Assembly (NCBI GenBank): GCA_964471825.1
Contig: CAYYKD010000016.1
Span: 1 to 64,000, forward strand
Length of the DNA stretch: 64,000 nt
Direction of reading: 5' to 3'
Origin: CAYYKD01 sp964471825
Lineage (GTDB): Bacteria > Spirochaetota > GWE2-31-10 > CAYYKD01
The notes beneath the pieces were generated by a model. The model worked only from the letters and a program-made list of their open reading frames with translations, had not been told where the DNA came from and ran no database searches. Below, one piece after another: positions 55,126-63,651 of this stretch. A program made the translations under genes and the position numbers. The stretch's first letter is position 1; each line of letters opens with the position of its first letter.

Positions 55126-56933
55126 GATTTAGCTGAAACCAACTGTGCAGCTGAAGTTGATATATCTTTAATCGCTGTATTAATATCTGATAGTGAAGTA
55201 CTTAATGTCTCAATTGCATCAAAAAATGTTCCTATCTCTGTCGACAATTTATTAGAATTCTGCTCATCAGTTGCTATCTCTTTTGTTATGGTTTGCATGA
55301 TAGGTATAATTTTGTTTGTTTCAGCCTTTGTTTTATCAGCCAGTTTTCTGATCTCACTAGAAACTACCGCAAACCCCTTTCCAAGCTCCCCTGCTCTAGA
55401 TGCTTCAATAGCGGCATTTAGAGACAAAAGATTAATTTGCTCTGATATCTCTTGAATCGCAGATACTATAGGGTCAAATTGTTCTGCATGCTCTTTGAGA
55501 CTTATATTTAAATTTTTATTCATCTCTGTATGCGAACTAAGCTCATTAAATGTGACTTTAATCTTTTCAGTAAGATTTACAACAGACCTGGTGGTTGCTT
55601 CAATCTGAGTTGCTGTTATAGAGATGTGCTCAGATATCTGGTAATTATCACTGACAGTGCGTGTTAAGTTCTTTTCAAGGTAGTGACGACAATTACTGAT
55701 TACATTTGTTTTATTATAGACAGCTGTTGCAAATTTCTGACATGAATCATATCCGCATGATCTACAATTTAGATAATCTTTTCGCTCCTCTTTCTCCATT
55801 TTTTTAAATATTTTTTCTAACTGATTATTTTTAAGAGTATTTATCACAGCATTTGACTCTGAAAAATACACCCTGTTTATATTAGTATTTTTAAATGTCG
55901 ATAATATTTTATCAAAAATATTGTTTTTTATAATATATTCTTTCGATTCTACACTTGCAAGTTCATCAATATTACAATGCTCATCATCAATATTTTTAGT
56001 TTTGCTATTTCCGGGACCTCTATAACACCCACCTTGACAGTTTAATAATTCACAGAATACGGAGCTTGACTTCTCTTTATTTTGAAGTTTGTTACTTAAT
56101 AATGTCAGATATTCACTATAAACATCTACACCTTCCATACTATAAGTCTTAATCTTGCTAAAATATTTACTCATCATAGATATATATCCGGAAGGTTTAC
56201 AGAAAACTTTACCGGCTATAGATTCTATCCAATCAGGTTTATCATCTTTATATTCTGATAAATTGACATTATGTAATCCCATATATTTTTCAAGATTTTT
56301 TACTGTAATATTAAATTGAATCTCATTATCCGTGTCCGGATCCCTAAACTCTCTTCTTTTAGACAGGCATGTTCCTAAATAAACTATATTTCCATCATAG
56401 TTCAATTTTTGCCTCAATATTTTAGCTAAGATAATTGCAGGTGAATGTGAGGGAGACAAATTTGATATCATTTCCGGATATTTCATTTTGATATATTCTA
56501 CAACAGATGGACAGTGTTGAGAAATTATTGGTAAGTTCTCTGTCTTTTTCAAATATTTGAGATTTTTTATTACAGCAAGCTCTGCACCTACCCCTTCATC
56601 ATATATCCCTTCCAGTATCCATGACTTCCTTAACCAATTTATTAGTTTAGGGAAATTATCTTTATATTTTATATAGATAACAGGTGATATGATTAACAAA
56701 GACTTTTCTCCTCTATTTACCGAGTCGATATAATCCTTAAAATCATCAACAAAATTTATAGCACCATGAGGACATGATCTATAACAATTTCCACACCCTA
56801 TACATTGATTTTTATTGATAGTGAGTTTATTATTTTGATAATTAAAACAATATTTAATTGGACAACTTGAAATACAAACAAAACAATTAACACATTTAGA
56901 ATTATCAATATCAACTATCTTACAAAGTTCCAT
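55122..56933 (-). CDS. Cytosolic [FeFe]-hydrogenase-like/chemoreceptor fusion
   Basis: 603 residues, no membrane helix. Domains in order: two [4Fe-4S] ferredoxin motifs (Cys14/17/20/24 and Cys44/47/50/54); an iron-hydrogenase large-subunit domain (about 75-370) with H-cluster ligand cysteines Cys141 (L1), Cys189 (L2, with Lys192 and Glu195), and Cys299 and Cys303 (L3, after Glu295); a further four-cysteine Fe-S motif (Cys390, 393, 398, 415); and an MCP signalling domain (about 430-600) with the tip INLLSLNAAIEASRAGE (501-517). His140 replaces the proton-relay Cys of the TSCCP motif, and the L3 Met is Leu. It probably senses H2, CO or redox state and signals to CheA. GGAG lies 7 bases before the ATG. 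No hydrogenase maturation genes nearby. Confidence 0.9.
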   Translation of the reverse strand: MELCKIVDIDNSKCVNCFVCISSCPIKYCFNYQNNKLTINKNQCIGCGNCYRSCPHGAINFVDDFKDYIDSVNRGEKSLLIISPVIYIKYKDNFPKLINWLRKSWILEGIYDEGVGAELAVIKNLKYLKKTENLPIISQHCPSVVEYIKMKYPEMISNLSPSHSPAIILAKILRQKLNYDGNIVYLGTCLSKRREFRDPDTDNEIQFNITVKNLEKYMGLHNVNLSEYKDDKPDWIESIAGKVFCKPSGYISMMSKYFSKIKTYSMEGVDVYSEYLTLLSNKLQNKEKSSSVFCELLNCQGGCYRGPGNSKTKNIDDEHCNIDELASVESKEYIIKNNIFDKILSTFKNTNINRVYFSESNAVINTLKNNQLEKIFKKMEKEERKDYLNCRSCGYDSCQKFATAVYNKTNVISNCRHYLEKNLTRTVSDNYQISEHISITATQIEATTRSVVNLTEKIKVTFNELSSHTEMNKNLNISLKEHAEQFDPIVSAIQEISEQINLLSLNAAIEASRAGELGKGFAVVSSEIRKLADKTKAETNKIIPIMQTITKEIATDEQNSNKLSTEIGTFFDAIETLSTSLSDINTAIKDISTSAAQLVSAKS

Positions 56934-57149
56934 TCTATTACTCCAAAAAAAACTTACAGAATATACTGATAAACGCAGTAAATTCTTACTATATTTATCG
57001 TAAATATTTTCAGTAAAGTAAAGGAAATAAAAACTATATCATATTTTTTTTTACTACAATGAAAAATCATTATATATCACAATCCGGAATAGATAGCAGA
57101 TTTTTTAAATTTATAACTTAGAGGCACCGCATACTTATACAAATATCTA

Positions 57150-57176
57150 TTGACTTATAAATAATAATTATATAAT
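57150..57176 (+). promoter_or_regulatory. Putative fabH promoter
   Basis: TTGACT at 57150-57155 and a perfect TATAAT at 57171-57176 with a short 15-base spacer, about 32 bases before the fabH ATG. Confidence 0.45.
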
Positions 57177-57208
57177 ATTAACTAATCTTAAATTAATAGG
57201 AAATTTCA

Positions 57209-58186
57209 ATGTTTAAAGTGATCGGAACTGGTCATTACTTACCTGAAAAAAGGTTAACAAATCTAGATCTAGAAAAAATTGTAGACACAACTGATAAATG
57301 GATTATTGAAAGAACTGGAATATCTGAAAGAAGGATCGCGGCTGATGATGAAATGAATAGTGATCTTGCGGCTAAGGCCGCCCTTGATGCGATCAAATCA
57401 GCAGGATTAACACCAAAAGACATTGAAATAATGATTGTAGGCACTTCAACAGCTGATTATACACTACCTGCAATGGCACCAATTATTCAACATAAAATAG
57501 GCTGTGATCACATTCCTGCCTTTGATATTAATTCTGTATGTTCAAGTTTTGCATATGGTTTTATAATTGCGGCTGGATTCTTAAACTCAAAATTGTACAA
57601 TAACTGTCTTGTCATCGGCAGCGATATTTACTCAAGAATTTTAAATTGGGAAGACAGAACGACTTGTTGTATTTTTGGGGATGGTGCCGGTGCGGCCGTT
57701 CTACAATGGGATGAAAAAGCACGAGGTGTGCTTAGTCATATTTACGGAGCAAATGGTGAGGACCACGAACTAATTAAGGTTCCGGTCGGAGGTTCAAGAA
57801 ATCCGGCCTACAATAACAGGCTATATAAAAAAGAGGATTACTTTTTTCAAATGGCTGGTATTGATGTTTATGAGTTTACAATAACTACTATACCGCAGGT
57901 GGCTAATGATTTAATAAAAAAAGCCGGTCTGACCCCGGATGACATTGACTTTGTTATACTTCATCAGGCAAATAGACGAATTATAGAATCAGTTTCAAAA
58001 TACACAAAGATACCAATGGAGAAATTTATAATCAATATTGAACGAGTCGGAAATACATCATCTGCTTCAATCCCAATTGCATTCGATGAAGCAGTTAAAT
58101 CAGGAAGAATACAAAGTAAAGACATTGTCATGATGATTGGTTTTGGCGGCGGTCTCAGTTGGGGTGGAGTTGTATTTGAATTTTAA
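57209..58186 (+). CDS. fabH: 3-oxoacyl-[ACP] synthase III
   Basis: Starts fatty-acid synthesis by condensing acetyl-CoA with malonyl-ACP. 325 residues with the full triad: Cys111 (NSVCSSFAYG), His252 (LHQANRRII) and Asn282 (GNTSSASIP). The C-terminal GFGGGLSWGGVVFEF is typical. AGGAAA precedes the ATG. It is followed 18 bases later by the NDK-like gene and is apparently not in a larger fab cluster. Confidence 0.95.
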   Translation: MFKVIGTGHYLPEKRLTNLDLEKIVDTTDKWIIERTGISERRIAADDEMNSDLAAKAALDAIKSAGLTPKDIEIMIVGTSTADYTLPAMAPIIQHKIGCDHIPAFDINSVCSSFAYGFIIAAGFLNSKLYNNCLVIGSDIYSRILNWEDRTTCCIFGDGAGAAVLQWDEKARGVLSHIYGANGEDHELIKVPVGGSRNPAYNNRLYKKEDYFFQMAGIDVYEFTITTIPQVANDLIKKAGLTPDDIDFVILHQANRRIIESVSKYTKIPMEKFIINIERVGNTSSASIPIAFDEAVKSGRIQSKDIVMMIGFGGGLSWGGVVFEF

Positions 58187-58204
58187 TAAAAAAATGAGGT
58201 TTTT

Positions 58205-59200
58205 ATGAACAATTTAGAAATATCGAGTAAAATAAATAGCTTAATAACAAATAATCAAATTTCAGGTAAAACGGACATAATCTCTTATAAATCTTGTAGT
58301 AAAAAAAATGAACTTGTTTTTTTTATTAAGCCTGAAATAACCATTGCAGGAAGTGAGGCAGTTAATAAAACAATTGAACTATCCTTTGATTTATTTGAGA
58401 AATATAACATTAATATTACAGGCCTGTCTGTCATTGGCTATGAGTATCTAAAAAAATACAACATTATTGAAGAACACTATGGTGTGATTAATATGGTTGC
58501 CAAAAACGGAACTAAAGTATTAACAAGCCATCCAAAAAAAATATTTCAAGAAAATTTTAATATAGATATAAAAGATGCAGAGGTCTATGGAGGATTTGAG
58601 TTTCTTGAAAACTACAGCTCGTTTAATACTAATTCATTAAATGATCTCTGGGAGTCAGGAAATCGTGTTAAACTTGCACCCGGAATTTATTGTGAAAAAC
58701 ATAGAATTGATGAAAAGGAAATCTATATATTAAATGGATTTAATCCTTTTCAACTATCATTTTTCACTGAAAAAGATAGATATATAATTGTCTTTTCACT
58801 CTCTACAGATACAGATTGGTCAGTGCTTAGAAATGAAATGATTGGTATTACAAATCCATATAAAGCACTAAAAGGATCGCTTCGTTCAGATCTGCTAAAC
58901 CTTAAGGATACATTAAAGATAGATATTAATCCGGGGCAAAATGGTGTTCATCTTTCTGCAGGTCCTATTGAAGCTCTTGCAGAGTTAGTCAGATTTTTTT
59001 CAACACTTACTGAGAACAGGCTTGAATATGCAGAAACACAGATCGGACGATACCTTATATCGAAGGGGTTTTCACCTCAAGATTTAATTAAAATGGTTTC
59101 AAATTGTAAGGTTTTGTATAATAATGAAAACCAATATCTCTTTGATATCACTGAAGAGAAAAATCTGACTCAAATGGAATTTTTAAAAGATTTTTTTTAG
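58205..59200 (+). CDS. Enlarged nucleoside-diphosphate-kinase-like protein
   Basis: 331 residues against about 150 in ordinary NDKs. The N-terminal half has the NDK first strand and Lys42 in IKPEITIAG (family: KPDxV), then LSVIGYEYLKKY. The C-terminal half has GITNPYKALKGSLRSDL (family: GATDPxxAxPGTIRGDF, Arg227) and NGVHLSAGPIEALAELVRFF (family: NxVHGSDSxExAxxEIxxFF) with Asn246 and catalytic-type His249. About 100 extra residues sit between the halves (about 100-200), with YGGFEFLENY. It may be a true kinase or a regulatory paralogue. GAGG precedes the ATG. A terminator follows. Confidence 0.72.
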   Translation: MNNLEISSKINSLITNNQISGKTDIISYKSCSKKNELVFFIKPEITIAGSEAVNKTIELSFDLFEKYNINITGLSVIGYEYLKKYNIIEEHYGVINMVAKNGTKVLTSHPKKIFQENFNIDIKDAEVYGGFEFLENYSSFNTNSLNDLWESGNRVKLAPGIYCEKHRIDEKEIYILNGFNPFQLSFFTEKDRYIIVFSLSTDTDWSVLRNEMIGITNPYKALKGSLRSDLLNLKDTLKIDINPGQNGVHLSAGPIEALAELVRFFSTLTENRLEYAETQIGRYLISKGFSPQDLIKMVSNCKVLYNNENQYLFDITEEKNLTQMEFLKDFF

Positions 59201-59235
59201 TTTGTCCTGAAATATTTACATTTAAATTTGAGTAA

Positions 59236-59271
59236 GGCTCTTGATAAATTTTTTTTAAGAGCCATTTTTTT
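59236..59271 (+). terminator. Rho-independent terminator after the NDK-like gene
   Basis: GGCTCTT (59236-59242) pairs with AAGAGCC (59257-59263), followed by A and a run of seven T. The stem sequence resembles the dispersed GAGGCTCTT repeat. Confidence 0.75.
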
Positions 59272-59312
59272 AATCAATTTGATAAGATTGAAAAAAAGAA
59301 TATGAACAACGA

Positions 59313-60116
59313 TTAATATGACCCCAGAAATTTGAAAAATTCAGATTTGTGCTGAATCTTTTTAATAAATTCTTCATGTTTACACTTAATGTTCTTAATC
59401 TCATACTCAACTATAAAAAAGTATTCCCATTTTTTTATCATTGATGGCCTGCTTTCGATCTTAGTCATATTTACACGACTCGAATTAAATATCTTTATTA
59501 TTCGGTGGAGTGCCCCAGCCTTATTTGGTAAAGAAAAAACAACCATCCCCCTGGATTTAAGTTCATTCTGTGGAATCTTTGTAATAATAAAGAATTTTGT
59601 CTCATTGTCATTTCGATCATTGATCGGGCATTCCATTATTTCAAGATTATATTCTTTGGCACATATCTCAGGTCCTATTGAAGCTGAATTTTCAGTCTCA
59701 GATGAAAGAAGAGCCGCTTTTGCATTACTTGTTGTCTCAATAAGTTCTACTGTCGGATATTTTCGATTTAGGTATAAAGAACATTGCCTAAATGACTGAT
59801 CATGAGCATATATTCTATTAAAAGATGATGTTTTAATGCTTTTCATTAAGGCCTGTCTAATTGATATATTTATCTGATCATATATCCGTGTCTGAGTTTT
59901 AAAAAATTGATCAATTGTCTCGGTAATTGTACCTCCGACAGAGTTTTCAATAGGTACAACCCCAAAATCAAAGAGATTATCATTAACATTATGAAATACA
60001 TCTGCAATTTTATTGCAAGCAACAAAATTATTCTCAGAATCGAAATATTCTATAGCAGCCTCATGTGTAAAAGTCCCTTTAGGACCTAAGTAACCGATTA
60101 TTTTACCGTTATCCAT
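59313..60116 (-). CDS. pheA: Prephenate dehydratase
   Basis: Converts prephenate to phenylpyruvate in phenylalanine synthesis. 267 residues: the dehydratase domain (GYLGPKGTFTHEAA at 8-21, VVPIENSVGGTITETIDQF, and the ETKFFIIT end) and a C-terminal ACT domain with the phenylalanine-binding ESRP motif (IESRPSMIKKWEYFF). No chorismate mutase domain is fused. It overlaps aroQ by one base (TAATG). Confidence 0.94.
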   Translation of the reverse strand: MDNGKIIGYLGPKGTFTHEAAIEYFDSENNFVACNKIADVFHNVNDNLFDFGVVPIENSVGGTITETIDQFFKTQTRIYDQINISIRQALMKSIKTSSFNRIYAHDQSFRQCSLYLNRKYPTVELIETTSNAKAALLSSETENSASIGPEICAKEYNLEIMECPINDRNDNETKFFIITKIPQNELKSRGMVVFSLPNKAGALHRIIKIFNSSRVNMTKIESRPSMIKKWEYFFIVEYEIKNIKCKHEEFIKKIQHKSEFFKFLGSY

Positions 60117-60547
60117 TATTTTCCCTTATTTCCTATGATATAATGAAGTGCAAGTTTATAGGACTCTACACCAAAGCCACAAATCTGTCCAACACAGACC
60201 GGAGCGATCATTGATTTATGCCTAAACTCCTCTCTAGAATGTATATTGGAAATATGAACCTCAATCACTTTTATTTTGGTACCGGCTATTGCATCTCGCA
60301 GGGCAATTGAAGTGTGTGTATATGCTCCAGGATTAAAAATGATCCATTCTATATTTTTTTCAACCGCAAGATGAATAAAATTAATAAGTTCCCCTTCAAC
60401 ATTCGATTGAAACGCAATAATCTCATCATTTCCGGCAAGATTCTTTAAATCTTTAAAAATATCATCCAATGTTGATGAACCATAAACACCAGGTTCTCTC
60501 TTACCCAGTAAATTGAGATTAGGGCCATTAAGTAAACCAATTTTCAT
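60116..60547 (-). CDS. aroQ: 3-dehydroquinate dehydratase, type II
   Basis: Third step of the shikimate pathway. 143 residues, dodecamer-type enzyme: LNGPNLNLLGKREPGVYG near the start (catalytic Tyr and Arg), NVEGELINFIH, NPGAYTHTSIALRDAI and EVHISNIHSREEFRHKS. It overlaps the upstream hypothetical gene by 4 bases and pheA downstream by 1, forming a small aromatic amino-acid operon. Confidence 0.96.
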   Translation of the reverse strand: MKIGLLNGPNLNLLGKREPGVYGSSTLDDIFKDLKNLAGNDEIIAFQSNVEGELINFIHLAVEKNIEWIIFNPGAYTHTSIALRDAIAGTKIKVIEVHISNIHSREEFRHKSMIAPVCVGQICGFGVESYKLALHYIIGNKGK

Positions 60548-60990
60548 AAGTTATCCTTGTTTATTTTTAGAAACAGATTATTTATACCACCCTGTAATAT
60601 CTCTTTCCGATAAAAATCAATATATTCACCAGATTTTTTAATAATCTCAGACTCATCCATCTTTTCTATTACATCTTTACCCAGATCTAAAATAAAATCT
60701 CTTGTTCCCAGTTTTGATGAAAGTTTTTCAATAAAAGTAAACTCATCATAAGTATCTAATACTGAAAAAATATCAGCCTCGAACTCTCTTGTAGGTATAT
60801 GATTGTTACTCTCATTATCTACATATGAAAGATTATCAAAACCAAATTCATTTGCATTTTCAAATAAATGATTTAATAGCCTAATTGACGCACTCTCAGT
60901 ACCATCATTAACACTTCCACATATCCACTCACCTATCGAGGCAAGTTTTACAAGCTCATAAAATTCCTTCTTCGTAAAATTTAGTTTCAT
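60544..60990 (-). CDS. Protein of unknown function upstream of aroQ
   Basis: 148 residues from ATG 60990 (MKLNFTKKEFYELVKLA), where TGGAAT lies 5 bases upstream; the frame is open to 61059 but the extension is hydrophobic and AT-derived. The protein is acidic and helical (LLNHLFENANEFGFDNL, EADIFSVLDTYDEFTFIEKL). No motif recognised. The 4-base overlap with aroQ shows it is in the same operon. Confidence 0.7.
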   Translation of the reverse strand: MKLNFTKKEFYELVKLASIGEWICGSVNDGTESASIRLLNHLFENANEFGFDNLSYVDNESNNHIPTREFEADIFSVLDTYDEFTFIEKLSSKLGTRDFILDLGKDVIEKMDESEIIKKSGEYIDFYRKEILQGGINNLFLKINKDNL

Positions 60991-61264
60991 AAAAATTCCA
61001 TAATTTAAAATTAATGTAATATAACAGAGAAAAATAAGAAAATCAAGAGGCATTTGCAAAACTGGCTAGATTTTAAATTATACTCAAACTATTTATTTTG
61101 TGTCGTAATTTGATTTATCAACTTATTGATTTAAAATAAAATACAATTCAGAAAATTAACAAATCAATTTTTTGTAGCTATAAAAGATTTTTAATCTAAA
61201 ATCATTGTTTATTTGAGATTTTTATTGTATAAACTAATTTAATCGATATAATATGGAGATAGTG
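60991..61264. other. AT-rich divergent intergenic region
   Basis: No gene was seen. Only AT-rich sequence with promoter-like patches ahead of the plus-strand helical protein gene; no clear -35/-10 pair stands out. Confidence 0.4.
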
Positions 61265-62839
61265 ATGTCCGATAATTCTCAAAAACCTGAAAGTGCTATA
61301 CAAAATTCTGTGTTAGATAAAGTTATCGAGTTCTTTACCGGTTTAACAAGTATAGATAGAATTAAAGTAAAAAAATTAAAAGAAATAAACAGTAATGTTC
61401 AAAAACACAAATATAAATTTTATAATTACAAAAAAGATTTAATTAATCCACAATTTGGTGCCTATATTTATGATATATATCGAATAAGTCAAAACTTTGC
61501 CAATCATTTTAATATCAAAGTTCGGGGAAATTCTATTAAAGAATTTATTATTACAAAAGTGTCATCATCTGAACAACATAAAATATCAGAAGAGCTTTCA
61601 CCGGAAAAAATAAGAGAACTTTTATTAAAGGCTGACAATAAAAAACAGGCTGTTGAGAAAATTAAAGAACTACTACAAAAATATGTTAAAGAATTTGATA
61701 CTGAATCTGTAAGAACAATTAATACAACATTCAATCAAATATCTGACTTTTCAAATTTGATTAATTTTGACTGGTACTTTTTAGTTCATAAATTCGATTC
61801 TAATATATATGAAGGAAACTTTAATTACAAACCAAACTTTGAAACACTCGACTCTAAATATGTAATTGAAGAATTAATACCTCTTGTGGATTATCTATAT
61901 ACAATTGATTTTAACAAGGATTTTAAGTTTCTTCTAACTTATATTCAGGAATCAAGCGATGATAAATCTTTAGCACAACTATTTAAAAAGCTCATTCAGT
62001 TATTTAGAAATCTAAAAAGGGATGATCTGCTATTTGACATAGTGAAGTTGGTACAGAAAGATCCATTCTTTGAATACAAAAAATTTCCATCTGACTCTAG
62101 AATAGTACAGGATTATATATCGATTTTTCAAAATAGTGTTCAAAAAACAGTACAGGAAACATTAAAAGAGATAGAAAAAGACAGGATCAATAAACTTCTA
62201 ATGGATATCTTTAGAACAACTATTATCGTAAGATTAAAGTTTTATACTCAAACACTTAATGAGATGCTCCTTAAGTCCGGATTTTCAGGGTTTGGTTATA
62301 TTGAACCGATGAATTATCTGAAAGCTTTTTTATTGGACTTCTGTAAAGGTGAGCTTAAAAAGAGGCTTGATCATTTAATTATAAAAGGTGAATGGCAAAC
62401 CCCTACCCTTTCGAGTGAATATTCATCACTTCTTGATATAATAACAAAACTCTCTGATGAGGTAATTGAGTTTGATAACAAATGCAGTGATGATGAGAGA
62501 TATGGCAAAGAAATTAAAAAGCTCTCACATGCGGCAAAACATGAACCAAAAGCGAAACAACTTTTAAGACAGATCTCATTATCAGTCGATAATGATGCAC
62601 AAAAATTAATCTTTGAATCAATAAAAGTCTTATCAATCTTCCTAGGTAAATTAAAACTTCTCTACGATGATTATACTTTGAAAGTACCAAAAATGATAAT
62701 AAACTTTCACAAGATTAAATGGGATTTTGGAAATGATTTTAACGAAGACTTTTCGGAGGTATTAAAAAAGATATCAAGTTTTATTAACCTTATGAAAAAC
62801 TATGTAAAAGATCAAAATACGCCTGCAAAGGGGGGCTAA
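61265..62839 (+). CDS. Large helical cytoplasmic protein of unknown function (DUF5312-like)
   Basis: 524 residues from ATG 61265; GGAG lies 6 bases upstream, so the earlier in-frame ATG at 61253 is rejected. No signal peptide or membrane helix. The sequence is long amphipathic helices with conserved-looking blocks (NPQFGAYIYDIYRISQNFANHF, LFRNLKRDDLLFDIVK, MNYLKAFLLDFCKGELKKRL). It resembles the spirochaetal family I remember as DUF5312; that link needs checking. It overlaps the HAD gene by one base (TAATG). Confidence 0.65.
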   Translation: MSDNSQKPESAIQNSVLDKVIEFFTGLTSIDRIKVKKLKEINSNVQKHKYKFYNYKKDLINPQFGAYIYDIYRISQNFANHFNIKVRGNSIKEFIITKVSSSEQHKISEELSPEKIRELLLKADNKKQAVEKIKELLQKYVKEFDTESVRTINTTFNQISDFSNLINFDWYFLVHKFDSNIYEGNFNYKPNFETLDSKYVIEELIPLVDYLYTIDFNKDFKFLLTYIQESSDDKSLAQLFKKLIQLFRNLKRDDLLFDIVKLVQKDPFFEYKKFPSDSRIVQDYISIFQNSVQKTVQETLKEIEKDRINKLLMDIFRTTIIVRLKFYTQTLNEMLLKSGFSGFGYIEPMNYLKAFLLDFCKGELKKRLDHLIIKGEWQTPTLSSEYSSLLDIITKLSDEVIEFDNKCSDDERYGKEIKKLSHAAKHEPKAKQLLRQISLSVDNDAQKLIFESIKVLSIFLGKLKLLYDDYTLKVPKMIINFHKIKWDFGNDFNEDFSEVLKKISSFINLMKNYVKDQNTPAKGG

Positions 62840-63624
62840 TGAATAAAATTAATAATATATTTTTTGACCTTGATGGAACTTTATATTTTAAAGGAAAACT
62901 CATAAAGGATGCAGATAAAACAATAAAGAAACTTAGGGACTTGCAATATAAAATTGGTTTTCTAACAAATACTGACTCATTAACGCCAATAGAAATCACA
63001 AATCGAATAAACTCCTACGGAATAGAAGCCTATGAATATGAAGTTATCAATCCTGTCTCAGTGGCCCTGAATTTTATCAATCAAAATAAGACAAAGAAAT
63101 TTTTCCTTCTAACTTCAGATTCAGTTACTGAATACTTCAATTCAAAAAACATATATTCAGTTAATGACAATCCCGACTTCATAATAATCGGGGATTTTAG
63201 AGAAAAAGTCTCATATGACCTAATTAACCGTGTTTTCAGACATATAAATAATGGTGCAGAATTAGTTGGTTTCAATAAGGGAAAGTTTTTTTATAACGAT
63301 GAAGGAATAAATATTGATACAGGTGGTTTTATCTCGCTATTTGAGTATAGTTCTGACAAAAGAGCAATAATAATCGGCAAACCTGAAAAAATATTTTTTG
63401 ATATGGCACTTGTTCAATTTAATGCAAAAAATCAACAGTCTCTGGTTGTTGGAGACGATATAACAGTTGATATAGCCGGTGCAAATAATGCCGGCATAAA
63501 GTCAGTTATAGTTAAAACCGGCAAATATAACAATGACATCGTTATAAACTCAATTATAAAGCCGGATTTCACAATTAATTCTGTAGCTGAGATATTTTCT
63601 TTAGTTGATATATTTTCTATATAA
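62839..63624 (+). CDS. HAD-superfamily hydrolase, NagD/phosphoglycolate-phosphatase-like
   Basis: 261 residues. Motif I FFDLDGTLYF with the nucleophile Asp10 and acid Asp12; motif II in FLTNTDS; a cap domain (about 70-180); Lys motif III before IIIGKPEKIFF; motif IV VVGDDITVDIAGANNAG. The NagD-type (class IIA) layout, with sugar or nucleotide phosphate substrates, fits best. Coupled to the helical protein gene. Confidence 0.88.
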   Translation: MNKINNIFFDLDGTLYFKGKLIKDADKTIKKLRDLQYKIGFLTNTDSLTPIEITNRINSYGIEAYEYEVINPVSVALNFINQNKTKKFFLLTSDSVTEYFNSKNIYSVNDNPDFIIIGDFREKVSYDLINRVFRHINNGAELVGFNKGKFFYNDEGINIDTGGFISLFEYSSDKRAIIIGKPEKIFFDMALVQFNAKNQQSLVVGDDITVDIAGANNAGIKSVIVKTGKYNNDIVINSIIKPDFTINSVAEIFSLVDIFSI

Positions 63625-63651
63625 CACTTCAAAAAAACATAAATTTAGTAC

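Noticed and set aside
55122..56933. The fusion as a catalytic hydrogenase
   Set aside because: The proton-relay cysteine is His140, no electron-transfer subunits are adjacent, and the output domain is a chemoreceptor.
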